This document shows, piece after piece, positions 1-7,831 of a stretch of DNA of 25,903 nt. Every line of letters starts with the position of its first letter. Within the stretch, counting starts at the first letter, position 1. Below the pieces are notes generated by a model, which had not been told where the DNA came from, searched no databases, and worked only from the letters and a program-made list of their open reading frames with translations. The position numbers and the translations under genes were made by a program. Origin of the DNA: Dehalobacter sp. CP (GTDB lineage: Bacteria > Bacillota_B > Desulfitobacteriia > Desulfitobacteriales > Syntrophobotulaceae); assembly GCA_009910795.1 (NCBI GenBank), contig VMEE01000028.1:1-25903 (forward strand), written 5' to 3'.

Positions 1-29
1 CGAGGTATACCAGGGGTCCATGTAGCGGT

Positions 30-1205
30 CTAACTTGCGGGGTTCTCCGCAGCAATCGCCGCGATTGCCCCGATAGCCGTATCAATCTCCTCCTCGGTGT
101 TGAAATAACCTATGCTCACCCTCAGGGCGCCGGATGGAAAGCTGCCAAGGGTCCTGTGGGCCCGCGGCGCGCAGTGGAGACCCGGGCGGGTCTCTATACC
201 CCACCTGTCGGTCAGCTCCATGGCGGCCGTGCCGTTGTCAATGCCTGCGAAATTCATCGCGAAGACCGGAAGCCTACCCTCAATTGAATTAAGACCGTAC
301 ATCCTGAGCCCCTTTAAATCGCTGATGCCTTCCAGAAAGCGCTTGCCGAGTCTCTTCTCGCGGGAGGATACTTCCCCGATGCCGGTCTGATCAAGCCATT
401 CGACGGCAGCGTAAAGACCTGCAATGCCCGGGAGGTTTGGGGTGCCGGCCTCGAAGCGGTCGGGCAGTTTCTCAGGATGCCTTTCGTCGTCGGAGAAGCT
501 GCCGGTCCCCCCTTCGATCATGGGCTGGACCTTCTGGGCGAATTCCGGCTCCCAGACGATACCCCCTATCCCCTGGGGCCCCATCATCCCCTTGTGGCCC
601 GTGAAACAGCAGGCTGAAAGGCCCAGCTTTTCAACCTCTATCCCAAGCACACCCGCGGTCTGAGCCGAGTCGAGGATGCAGGGAACACCTGCATTTGCGC
701 AGACGGCGGCTATCTCTTCAAGAGGCTGCACGGTCCCGCATACGTTGCTCGCGTGGGAGAGTACGAAGAGATCCGCCCTTTCTTTCCTGAAATGTGCTTC
801 CAGTTCGCAGGGGTCGAGAAGACCGCTGCTTCCGCATTCAAGTATTGAAAGCCTTACCCCCTCGCTCTCCAGCCGGCGCAGGGGGCGCATAACGGAGTTG
901 TGTTCCATGCTCGTCGTCACTGCGTGCTGCCCCGGGCGGAGGTATCCTTTGAGCACCACGTTGAGGGATTCCGTCACGTTGCCGGTAAAGGTCACGTAGC
1001 GCGGGTCGCCGCCGCGGTAACCGCCGAAGAAAACGGCAAGCTTCTGACGTGTGGTCGTCACAAGATCAAGGGTCTCCATATCACGCCCCGAAGAGGAACC
1101 TCTTGCGAGGTTCGCCCCCCTTCCCAGGATGAAGCGGTTGACGGCCTCCGGAACAGCGGGGGGTTTCGGCCATGTGGTGGCTCCGTTATTCAGGTAAATG
1201 GACAA
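30..1205 (-). CDS. Cysteine desulfurase family protein (class V aminotransferase fold)
   Basis: A PLP-dependent enzyme of 391 aa that should remove sulfur (or selenium) from cysteine (or selenocysteine), leaving a persulfide or selenide on an active-site cysteine. Visible residues: an EHNS motif near residue 101, the cofactor-binding Asp in LDSAQ (about 179), the Schiff-base lysine in TGHKG (K205), and the catalytic cysteine in GLHCAP (about C345). The length is usual for the CsdB/SufS-like subfamily often found beside selD, yedE and yedF. The start is TTG, chosen because GGGAGG lies about 9 bases upstream and the N-terminus (YLNNGATTWPKP) is typical. A good sigma70 promoter lies upstream at 1241-1269. 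It is divergent from the iron-sulfur gene. The family is certain; whether the physiological substrate is cysteine or selenocysteine cannot be read from sequence, but the selenium genes at the other end of the window make a selenium role plausible. Confidence 0.9.
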   Translation of the reverse strand: MSIYLNNGATTWPKPPAVPEAVNRFILGRGANLARGSSSGRDMETLDLVTTTRQKLAVFFGGYRGGDPRYVTFTGNVTESLNVVLKGYLRPGQHAVTTSMEHNSVMRPLRRLESEGVRLSILECGSSGLLDPCELEAHFRKERADLFVLSHASNVCGTVQPLEEIAAVCANAGVPCILDSAQTAGVLGIEVEKLGLSACCFTGHKGMMGPQGIGGIVWEPEFAQKVQPMIEGGTGSFSDDERHPEKLPDRFEAGTPNLPGIAGLYAAVEWLDQTGIGEVSSREKRLGKRFLEGISDLKGLRMYGLNSIEGRLPVFAMNFAGIDNGTAAMELTDRWGIETRPGLHCAPRAHRTLGSFPSGALRVSIGYFNTEEEIDTAIGAIAAIAAENPAS

Positions 1206-1240
1206 AAGGATATTCCTCCCTTTTGATATACGTTATCGCG

Positions 1241-1269
1241 ATCATAAGGCACGCCAGCATTATAGTCAA
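1241..1269 (-). promoter_or_regulatory. Sigma70-type promoter for the cysteine desulfurase gene
   Basis: On the minus strand there is a -35 TTGACT (1264-1269), a 17-base spacer and a -10 TATGAT (1241-1246). Spacing is optimal and each hexamer has five of six consensus bases. It lies about 36 bases upstream of the TTG start. Confidence 0.55.
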
Positions 1270-1361
1270 AACGGCGGATATCTTTCATACCCATGAAGGT
1301 ATAATCATTGTCGGAGTGCTTTCCATCGATATAGACCAATACCTGAAAGGATGTGCCCCTT

Positions 1362-2702
1362 ATGAAGTCTTCACGGCTTCGCATATTTGTGCAGTTCGGC
1401 TTTCTCGGTTTCATGACATGGCTGGGATACAGACACCAGCTCCTGGGAGGAGGTCCCGCAGGGGTCCCCACTGTTGACGCTTTATGCCCCTTCGGGGGGC
1501 TCGAAAGCCTTTACAGCATTCTTGTTTCCGGAACATGGCTGAGAAGGCTCGCCCCGAGCGCAATGGTCCTTTTCTTCGTCGTTATAGCCCTGACCCTTAT
1601 CCTGGGGAGGGTCTTCTGCGGATGGATCTGCCCCCTTGGTACGCTGGGGGAATGGACCTCCCGGCTGGGAGAAAAGCTCGGCATCAGAAAGCGGGAACTC
1701 CCGGTGAAGGCGGACCGGGTCCTGCGATGGCTCAAGTACGTGGTGCTCGTTGCGATCATCGCGGCGACCTGGAAAGTCGGGACCCTCGTCTGGAGAAGTT
1801 ACGACCCTTGGGTGGCCTGGATGCACCTCTCTGCCGGATGGGAAGAATTCGCTGAATCCCCGTGGGCATACTTCTCCCTCTTTGTCCTGGTAATAGGAGC
1901 TTCTCTCCTCATTGAAAGATTCTGGTGCAGGTATCTCTGCCCCCTCGGAGCCTTTCTGGCCCCGCTGCAGAAGGCGGGCCTTTTCAAGGTCCGCAGGAGC
2001 GAAGAAGATTGCATCAACTGCCACAGGTGCGCCCCCTCATGCCCGGTACGTCTGGACCCGGAATCGAAGGAGGTCGAAAACAGCGCCGAGTGCATCGCCT
2101 GCGGGAGGTGCGTTGAAGCATGTCCGAAAGAGAAGGCCCTTTTCTTCGGAACTTCAAAACGCAGGATCTCCGTCCTTGTCCTGGGACTTCTGTCCGTCGC
2201 GCTCTACCTCGGCGGTTACGCTGCAGCGAGGGGCATGGGGTACTGGCAGACTTACGCCGGCACTCCGGCAAAGACAGCCGAAACCGTCGGTGAGGCACAC
2301 CTTTACGGATGGATGACCGTTGAAAACATCTCGGAAGCACTCGGGGTATCCGTCGACGATGTTCTGGCTGCCGGTTCTCTCACCGCTGATTTTCCGAGGG
2401 ATGTTCCTCTTAAGAACATCGAGGGCGTTGACGATGAAGAGCTTCTCGAAAGGATAACAAGGGGGCTCGAAAAACCTGAGAAGCAGGCGGCGCCCCCGAC
2501 CCCTCCAAACCCGGACGAGATGAAGGGAAGCCTGACCCTGGCTGATATCTCCCGGATATGGGGCATCGAGGGCACGGACGTTCTGCGCGAGGCAGGATGG
2601 CCGGAAGATTCCAGACAGGATGTCCCGATAAAGACCCTTGCGGAGGAGCTTGGAAAAAGCGTAACGGAGATCAGGGAAGCCGTGAAAAAAATTTCAAAAT
2701 AA
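1362..2702 (+). CDS. NapH-like membrane 4Fe-4S protein with duplicated C-terminal module
   Basis: A multi-spanning membrane iron-sulfur protein of 446 aa, probably passing electrons between the quinone pool or cytoplasmic donors and a partner not found here. Helices are predicted near residues 8-25, 66-85, 125-142 and 170-187. Two CxxxCP motifs (FCGWICPLG about 86, WCRYLCPLG about 189) and two 4Fe-4S ferredoxin motifs (CINCHRCAPSCP about 217, CIACGRCVEACP about 244) are the NapH/CcoG/MauN pattern. Another helix (about 270-290) follows. The last 130 residues hold two related soluble modules (about 313-365 and 388-445), each with a (M/L)T-hydrophobic-I-small-G(V/I) start and a DVP(L/I)K motif. 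Start: ATG at 1362, with GAAAGGA about 10 bases upstream; a GTG at 1353 is in frame but too close to that site. It stands alone, convergent with the glycosyltransferase. The exact partner and reaction are unknown. Confidence 0.85.
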   Translation: MKSSRLRIFVQFGFLGFMTWLGYRHQLLGGGPAGVPTVDALCPFGGLESLYSILVSGTWLRRLAPSAMVLFFVVIALTLILGRVFCGWICPLGTLGEWTSRLGEKLGIRKRELPVKADRVLRWLKYVVLVAIIAATWKVGTLVWRSYDPWVAWMHLSAGWEEFAESPWAYFSLFVLVIGASLLIERFWCRYLCPLGAFLAPLQKAGLFKVRRSEEDCINCHRCAPSCPVRLDPESKEVENSAECIACGRCVEACPKEKALFFGTSKRRISVLVLGLLSVALYLGGYAAARGMGYWQTYAGTPAKTAETVGEAHLYGWMTVENISEALGVSVDDVLAAGSLTADFPRDVPLKNIEGVDDEELLERITRGLEKPEKQAAPPTPPNPDEMKGSLTLADISRIWGIEGTDVLREAGWPEDSRQDVPIKTLAEELGKSVTEIREAVKKISK

Positions 2703-2722
2703 GAGCGGGGAAGCGTTGTTCT

Positions 2723-3838
2723 TTACTGACATTTGAATTCCATTATTTTACGGGCTATGTCTCTCCCGGCAAAGGGCTTTGCCAGTCTTGCGGCGGCGCG
2801 ACTCAAACGCGCCGCCTCCTTTTTCGAGGAGAGGATGGATCTCCCCTTGGAGGCCGCCAGCCGATAGTCGAACAACACTCTCACTGCGCCGCGGTCAAGA
2901 AGGAAGTCGCTGTTCCTCTGCTCTTGTCCAGGAATGGGGTCGGTGATGATCATCGGCGTTCCGACGCAAAGGGCCTCCGAGGAGGAGAGCCCCCCGGGTT
3001 TCATGAAGATAAGGTCGGCCGACGCGAACCGGAGCGGCATATCGCCGACGAAACCGCTGACCCTCACCCCCTTTGATCCGGAGTGATCCTTCAGAAGGGA
3101 GTCCCTGATCCTTTCATTGCTTCCGCATACGGCGTCCACCGAAATCCCTCCTTCGACAAGGGAACCCACAACCTCGCTAACCGGACCTACTCCAATGCCT
3201 CCGCCCATGACCAGGGCGACGGTCTCATCCTCTGGAACCCCCAGGGCTCTCCGGGAATCCCTCCTTGTCGGCGGGGAAGCATAAACCGGGTCCACCGGAA
3301 TGCCTGTCAGGAAAACCCTCTCTTCCGGAAGACCGTCGGCAAGGTGCTGGGATACCGTCTCTTCTGAGGATACGAACCAGCCGGAGAATGAGGGGTTGCG
3401 GTGAAAGACGTGGCTCAGGAAATCGGTGTTTACGTAATAGACCGGGGTCGAAGGGGCGAAGGTTCCCGCGATGGCGCCGGCGCCGAAGAAGTGGGTGAAT
3501 ATTATCGCGTCGGGGGAGAAGTCCTCGAGGGTCCTACGGATCCTGAGTATGTTGATCTTTTCTGTCAGTTCACCCAATGCGGCTATCACCCCGCTTCGGG
3601 CCTCGGGTTCGTCGGTGGTGTCGTAGAAATACCCCCAGAGGTGCGGAGTGTGCCTGACCATTTCAAGATAGGATCTGGTGTAGACCCCCCGGACGATCGG
3701 AGACGAGTAGGAGAGGGTGTCAAGGCAGATCGTTTCGGAATCGGGGTTCACAATGCTGAACCACTTCTCGAGAGCAAGGGCTGCGCTCCTGTGTCCTGTC
3801 CCCACGGAGGCGTATAGTATCGCCGCTCGAAAGGGCAT
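2723..3838 (-). CDS. MGDG-synthase-like glycosyltransferase (GT28 type, GT-B fold)
   Basis: A 371-aa glycosyltransferase of the monogalactosyldiacylglycerol synthase/UgtP type, expected to move a sugar from a nucleotide sugar to a lipid at the inner face of the membrane. The N-terminus ILYASVGTGHRSAA carries the GxGHxxAA signature of the family. The C-terminal half has the donor-site pattern (MGGGIGVG about 215-222, then FMKPGGLSSSEAL and PIPGQEQRN). There is no signal peptide or clear membrane helix, as usual for this peripheral family. It follows the DHH gene after 7 bases, with a GGGGGTGA site 8-10 bases before the ATG overlapping the end of that gene, so the two are cotranscribed. Glucose or galactose as sugar, and diacylglycerol as acceptor, are guesses from the family. 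Confidence 0.85.
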   Translation of the reverse strand: MPFRAAILYASVGTGHRSAALALEKWFSIVNPDSETICLDTLSYSSPIVRGVYTRSYLEMVRHTPHLWGYFYDTTDEPEARSGVIAALGELTEKINILRIRRTLEDFSPDAIIFTHFFGAGAIAGTFAPSTPVYYVNTDFLSHVFHRNPSFSGWFVSSEETVSQHLADGLPEERVFLTGIPVDPVYASPPTRRDSRRALGVPEDETVALVMGGGIGVGPVSEVVGSLVEGGISVDAVCGSNERIRDSLLKDHSGSKGVRVSGFVGDMPLRFASADLIFMKPGGLSSSEALCVGTPMIITDPIPGQEQRNSDFLLDRGAVRVLFDYRLAASKGRSILSSKKEAARLSRAAARLAKPFAGRDIARKIMEFKCQ

Positions 3839-3845
3839 TTGTCTT

Positions 3846-4874
3846 TCACCCCCCGTTCTTCATTGCTTCCTTCAGCAGATCGCCTAGAGAAAGCCCTGTG
3901 GGAATATCCGATTCCCTGGCGGACTTAACGGCTGAGACGAGAGAATCGCGAATGTCGCCCGGCTTGAAGTGGGGCGGGAAATAAAGGGCTGCCGCATCGT
4001 CGTGCCCCCCGCCGCGGACCTTTTTGCCGTCCCGGAGAAGCCCTACCACCCTCCCGGCGAAACCTTGGCGGCTTCTCATCGAAACGTTCCAGTCCCCCGC
4101 TGGTCTTCTGCTGAGGACGGCGGCGACAAGCGGCGGAGCGTCCATCCTGTCGAGAACAAGACCGCAGAAATCAGAAACGTCCCCGAACTCCAGGACTCCC
4201 GGTTCGACGAAGAGCAGATCCTCACCTGAACGGAGGGAGGTCTCGAGTGCTTTTTTGAACCGCTCCTCCTGCTCAAGTACGAAGGCAGAAGAGAATGACC
4301 TTTCTGCCTCCGAAAGGAGCGGTGAAGGATCCCAGGAAAGCCGCATCAGGACCGCCCAGGGCCCGCAGAGAGTGACGAGGGCCTGCCAGAGCCGGCTGTC
4401 CGGTATCCGGTTGAGCCAGAGGTCCCGGTCGTTCGCGACCTCCACTATCCCTTCAAGGGGTGTGATCCTGCCGAGCTCCTCCTCACTGGCGCAATTATTC
4501 TGAAGCCACCTGAAGTAGACCTTGGCCGCGCAGAACCCGGTGCTTGCGAATATCCAGGGTCTGTTCCCGAAGCGGTCGATTGTTGTCTGGTGGTGGTCGA
4601 AGAAGAGGGGGGAGCTCCCGGGGCGGAAGATCCTGTCAATCTCATCGACGGTCTGTTCCCTCTGGCAGAAGAGGTCCAGGGTCAGAAAATCCTCCCCCCT
4701 GGATATGGAATCCATGACCAGAAGGTCCACCTCCCCGTAGCCTGTGAGGCTTACCCTCAATGGGCTTGAAGACTCTCTGAAAAACCTCCATGCGACGGCG
4801 GCCGAAACGACCCCGTCGAGGTCCGTGTGGCTTATTATGTGCAACCCCGCTTTGCTCACTGGAAAAACCCCCAT
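3846..4874 (-). CDS. DHH/DHHA1 family phosphoesterase
   Basis: A 342-aa protein of the DHH phosphoesterase superfamily, metal-dependent hydrolases that include RecJ, NrnA-type oligoribonucleases and c-di-AMP phosphodiesterases. Visible motifs are SHTDLDG (15-21, metal-binding aspartates), the signature DHH in FFDHHQT (93-95), a further acidic motif ANDRD near 150, and the C-terminal DHHA1-like GGGHDDAA near residue 290. It lacks the PAS/GGDEF parts of GdpP and the OB domain of RecJ, so it is nearer in size to NrnA-like enzymes, although NrnA identity is not certain. The ATG at 4874 has AGGA about 10 bases upstream; a GTG at 4859 preceded by GGGGG is an alternative start. It is divergent from dnaA across an AT-rich, DnaA-box-bearing region and is first of a two-gene unit with the glycosyltransferase. 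Confidence 0.82.
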   Translation of the reverse strand: MGVFPVSKAGLHIISHTDLDGVVSAAVAWRFFRESSSPLRVSLTGYGEVDLLVMDSISRGEDFLTLDLFCQREQTVDEIDRIFRPGSSPLFFDHHQTTIDRFGNRPWIFASTGFCAAKVYFRWLQNNCASEEELGRITPLEGIVEVANDRDLWLNRIPDSRLWQALVTLCGPWAVLMRLSWDPSPLLSEAERSFSSAFVLEQEERFKKALETSLRSGEDLLFVEPGVLEFGDVSDFCGLVLDRMDAPPLVAAVLSRRPAGDWNVSMRSRQGFAGRVVGLLRDGKKVRGGGHDDAAALYFPPHFKPGDIRDSLVSAVKSARESDIPTGLSLGDLLKEAMKNGG

Positions 4875-4931
4875 TCAAGAAATCCTGTAATATTATATTC
4901 CATCCTTTCATAAGGGTTTTGCGAACAAGCG

Positions 4932-5090
4932 TGTGGATAACATTTTCTCCAGTCTGCCACGGTTTTGTTATTAATGGTCAAATTGTCTTAATAATACGGC
5001 TTTGACGAACCAGCCCAAAGGTTAGGGGTTTTCCTTTTTTTGAGATGTCCTCACACATCTTGTGGATATGTGGATAACATTTGTGGATTC
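4932..5090 (+). promoter_or_regulatory. DnaA-box cluster upstream of dnaA (possible part of oriC)
   Basis: Sites matching the DnaA box (TGTGGATAA, the complement of TTATCCACA) are at 4932-4940 (perfect), 5061-5069 (TGTGGATAT), 5069-5077 (perfect) and 5082-5090 (TGTGGATTC), all in the same orientation. The three right-hand sites are packed almost end to end just before the dnaA ribosome site. The sequence between the first and second site (about 4960-5000) is AT-rich. Such a cluster is used for dnaA autoregulation and often as one half of a bipartite origin. No convincing dnaA promoter could be placed with confidence. Confidence 0.75.
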
Positions 5091-5146
5091 ATCTATGGTA
5101 ACATTGACCTCGCAAGAAATAAACGCATATCAAGAGGTGAAACCTG

Positions 5147-6469
5147 TTGGAAGACGGTATTTCCCAGATCTGGCACCAGGTCCTGGCCATTGCAGACGAA
5201 AGCCTTCCAAAGGGAGCAGCTGATATCTGGCTCAAGACATGCCTTCCGGTCTCGCTCAAGGATGGTGTGCTCACCCTTGATGTTCCGAACGTGTTCGTGA
5301 GGGAACAGATCCAGTCGCGGTTCATAGAAAAACTCTCGGATCTTACCTCCCGGCAGGGTATCGCCGACAGTATCGTTCTCGAGGTGGGAGGAGGAACAAA
5401 GAAAGATGAGGCTAGAAGGGCGGAGCGCATATCCAGGGAAACGGAACGCCCGAAGAACGGTCTGAATCCCGATTACCAGTTCGACTCCTTCGTCGTGGGA
5501 AAATCCAACCGCCTGGCCCATGCCGCCAGCCTTGCCGTGGCAGAATCCCCCGGCATAGCCTACAACCCCCTTTTCTTCTGGGGAGGGGTGGGACTCGGGA
5601 AGACCCACCTTCTGCACGCCATCGGCAATTTCGTTACAAAGCATTCCGAGGGAGTGAAGATATCCTATATCAGTTCGGAGAAATTCATCAACGAGTTCAT
5701 TATGTCCATTCAGAACAACAAGACCCATGATTTCAAGGTCAAATACCGGAGCGTCGATGTCCTTCTGATCGACGACATTCACTTTCTCGCAAACAAGGAA
5801 AGTACCCAGGAGGAATTCTTTCACACCTTCAACAGCCTTCACGACGCAAAAAAACAGATAGTCCTGACCTCCGACAAACCCCCAAAGGATATTCACAATA
5901 TCGAGGATCGGCTCGTGAGCAGGTTCGAATGGGGCCTGGTGACGGATATCCAGCCCCCGGATCTCGAGACGAGAATGGCAATCCTTAAAAAAAAGGCGGC
6001 CATCAAGAACTACTATGTTCCCGACGACGTCATCGATTTTCTGGCACAGAACATTCCGAGCAACATAAGGGAACTCGAGGGTTCTCTCAACAGCGTCATG
6101 TTCTTCGCGGACCTGAACAATGAATCTGTCACCGTTGAAAACGCATCCCGATGGCTCAAGGACCTTATAAGGAGGTCGTCCCGCGGCCAGGTGACCATAG
6201 ACCTTATCCAGCAGATAACGGCCGAGTCCTTCGGTATCCCCGTCTCAGCCCTGACGGGCAACAAGAGGACATCCGATATAGCCATGGCTCGCCAGGTGGC
6301 AATGTTCCTCAGCCGTGAGCTTACCGGGACGGGTCTGCAGCAGATAGGATATTCCTTCAACAGGAAGGACCATACCACGGTCATCCATGCCTGCAGAAAG
6401 ATAGACAACCTTTGCAAGAAGGACAATAAAATAAAAACCATGGTGGATAACATAAGGGGAAAGCTGTGA
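5147..6469 (+). CDS. dnaA: Chromosomal replication initiator protein DnaA
   Basis: The AAA+ initiator that binds DnaA boxes, opens the origin and loads the helicase. At 440 aa it is full length. Domain I is at 1-80, followed by a short linker (about 82-105), then the AAA+ core from PDYQFDSFVVG, with Walker A GGVGLGKTH (about 146-154) and Walker B VLLIDDIHF (about 205-213), then a C-terminal helix-turn-helix DNA-binding domain. The family signature DHTTVIHACRKI lies near 405. The start is TTG, chosen because GAGGTGA ends 6 bases upstream and the N-terminus begins in the usual place. DnaA boxes lie both before and after the gene, so autoregulation is likely. It is 219 bases upstream of dnaN on the same strand. 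Confidence 0.98.
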   Translation: MEDGISQIWHQVLAIADESLPKGAADIWLKTCLPVSLKDGVLTLDVPNVFVREQIQSRFIEKLSDLTSRQGIADSIVLEVGGGTKKDEARRAERISRETERPKNGLNPDYQFDSFVVGKSNRLAHAASLAVAESPGIAYNPLFFWGGVGLGKTHLLHAIGNFVTKHSEGVKISYISSEKFINEFIMSIQNNKTHDFKVKYRSVDVLLIDDIHFLANKESTQEEFFHTFNSLHDAKKQIVLTSDKPPKDIHNIEDRLVSRFEWGLVTDIQPPDLETRMAILKKKAAIKNYYVPDDVIDFLAQNIPSNIRELEGSLNSVMFFADLNNESVTVENASRWLKDLIRRSSRGQVTIDLIQQITAESFGIPVSALTGNKRTSDIAMARQVAMFLSRELTGTGLQQIGYSFNRKDHTTVIHACRKIDNLCKKDNKIKTMVDNIRGKL

Positions 6470-6708
6470 TTCCATTGTGGATGGGGTAACTCTTCTCAAC
6501 ACCCTTTTTAGGGAAAGCTCTTTTCATGACCTGATTGTGGAAAAACAAGGGACTTCTTTTTTTTCTTATGCACATGAATAAGGCTTCAGATTTCTTCTTT
6601 TTTGACTTTTCCACATAAAACACACTACTACTACTAGACCTATTACCTTGTTTCTTATATAAAATAAATAGAAAGGAGTGATAAGAGCGTGAAACTCCTT
6701 GTGGATAA
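6442..6708 (+). other. oriC: Candidate oriC core: DnaA boxes, DnaA-trio-like triplets and AT-rich element between dnaA and dnaN
   Basis: DnaA-box-like sites occur at 6442-6450 (GGTGGATAA, in the dnaA 3' end), 6476-6484 (TGTGGATGG), 6536-6544 (TGTGGAAAA), 6607-6615 (TTTTCCACA, opposite orientation) and 6700-6708 (perfect, inside the first dnaN codons). Nine bases after the fourth box, 6625-6645 reads as in-register triplets CTA x4, GAC, CTA, TTA, that is TAG/TAA triplets on the other strand. This matches the DnaA-trio described for bacterial origins. It is followed by an AT-rich run at 6651-6671 suited to melting. Location between dnaA and dnaN is a common origin site. Function is inferred from pattern only. 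Confidence 0.65.
6635..6663 (+). promoter_or_regulatory. Possible dnaN promoter overlapping the DnaA-trio-like element
   Basis: TAGACC (6635-6640, four of six -35 bases), a 17-base spacer and TATAAA (6658-6663, five of six -10 bases) lie 26 bases before the dnaN GTG. The -35 falls within the triplet repeat, so DnaA bound there could affect transcription. Confidence 0.35.
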
Positions 6709-7831
6709 AGGAAGGTTTCTGAAGAGTTGGGCCCTTGCAGAAAGAGGTGCAGGGCACAGGAGTACCATTTCTGTTCTTTCCGGCGTCAAGTGCGAGGCAT
6801 CGGAAGAAGGGGTATCTTTAAAGGCGACGGACCTCAAGACATCCATAACATGCGTTGCCGATGGAGTACAGACCCTTTCTGCAGGGAGCGTCATATTTCC
6901 AGTCAAGATAATTGGAGAGTTCTTCAAGAAGGCTCCAGGAGAATCCTTCACGATCGATGTGGAAAAGGGAAAGGCCACTATAACTTCCGGCAAGAGCGTA
7001 TATAGTTTTTCCACTTACCCGGTCTCCGAATTCCCCAAACTTCCCACGGCAGAGAACGCCTTGCCTTTCTTTACTGCTTCCGCGGGAGACATGAGAAGGC
7101 TTCTCGATGAAGGGACATTCTCCGGTTCACCGGGAGAGGAGTTTCCCCAATACCTTTCTGCCGGCCTTATACAGACAGAAACTGAAAAGGTGAGGGTGGT
7201 ATCGACGGACGGAAGAAGACTCTCTCTTTCGCAGGGAGCAGTACAGGTGGAGGGGGAACCGGACCAGGTGCTTCTGCCCCTTGCCGGTCTGAGGGAACTG
7301 CAGAGGGCCATAGCCCCCATAGAGCATGAAGAGAACATCAGGGTTCTGAAGGACGATTCCCAGGTCTATTTTCTTACGGAAAAGATGGAGTTCTCCGTAA
7401 GAAGGGTGGAATCCAGATTTCCTCCTTACGAAAAGGTACTCTCCTCCGACAGGACATCATGGATGACAATTGACAGGGAACTCTTCATCGAGTCGCTGGA
7501 AAGGGCCGAGGTCATAGTAAGGGATTTCAGCCGTATGGTGGTATTCATGCTCTCCCCCGGGGGGATCCTGAAGATACAGGCAAGGGCTCCCGAGGTGGGG
7601 GAGGCTTTCGAGGAGATAGCCGGAGAATGCGAAGGAGAACCTCTGAAGATAGCATTCAACGTAAAATACCTTCTTGAAGGGCTAAGGGCCCTTCACGGAA
7701 CTGTGGCTCATCTCTCCTTCAACGGATCAACGGGTCAGATGACCCTCTCCCGGCCCAGAGAGGAGAGTTTCATGTATGTTCTTATGCCCATAACGCTTCC
7801 CGAGGAGGATGCTGAGCAAGATACCCCATGA
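6689..7831 (+). CDS. dnaN: DNA polymerase III beta subunit (sliding clamp)
   Basis: The ring-shaped clamp that holds DNA polymerase III on DNA. At 380 aa it covers the three clamp domains: N-terminal (1-120, including LSGVKCEAS and the TDLKTSITC strand), middle (about 125-245, with STDGRRLSL), and C-terminal (about 250-370, with RFPPYEKVL and, near the end, SFMYVLMPITLP). The usual Y-V-(I/L)-M-P-(M/I) terminus is followed by a short acidic tail. The start is GTG with AAAGGAG about 10 bases upstream. A perfect DnaA box overlaps codons 4-7. Its stop overlaps the recF start in an ATGA junction, so the two are translationally coupled. Confidence 0.97.
   Translation: MKLLVDKGRFLKSWALAERGAGHRSTISVLSGVKCEASEEGVSLKATDLKTSITCVADGVQTLSAGSVIFPVKIIGEFFKKAPGESFTIDVEKGKATITSGKSVYSFSTYPVSEFPKLPTAENALPFFTASAGDMRRLLDEGTFSGSPGEEFPQYLSAGLIQTETEKVRVVSTDGRRLSLSQGAVQVEGEPDQVLLPLAGLRELQRAIAPIEHEENIRVLKDDSQVYFLTEKMEFSVRRVESRFPPYEKVLSSDRTSWMTIDRELFIESLERAEVIVRDFSRMVVFMLSPGGILKIQARAPEVGEAFEEIAGECEGEPLKIAFNVKYLLEGLRALHGTVAHLSFNGSTGQMTLSRPREESFMYVLMPITLPEEDAEQDTP

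Noticed and set aside
1300..1305. TATAAT on the plus strand as promoter of the NapH-like gene
   Set aside because: The sequence 16-19 bases upstream does not resemble a -35, so I could not support it as a promoter.
4892..4897. TATAAT on the minus strand as promoter of the DHH phosphoesterase
   Set aside because: It has no acceptable -35 and would start transcription within the ribosome site of the ATG start; it would fit only if translation starts at GTG 4859.
5093..5896. A 267-codon frame opposite the first half of dnaA
   Set aside because: dnaA is certain, and the antisense product has no family features.
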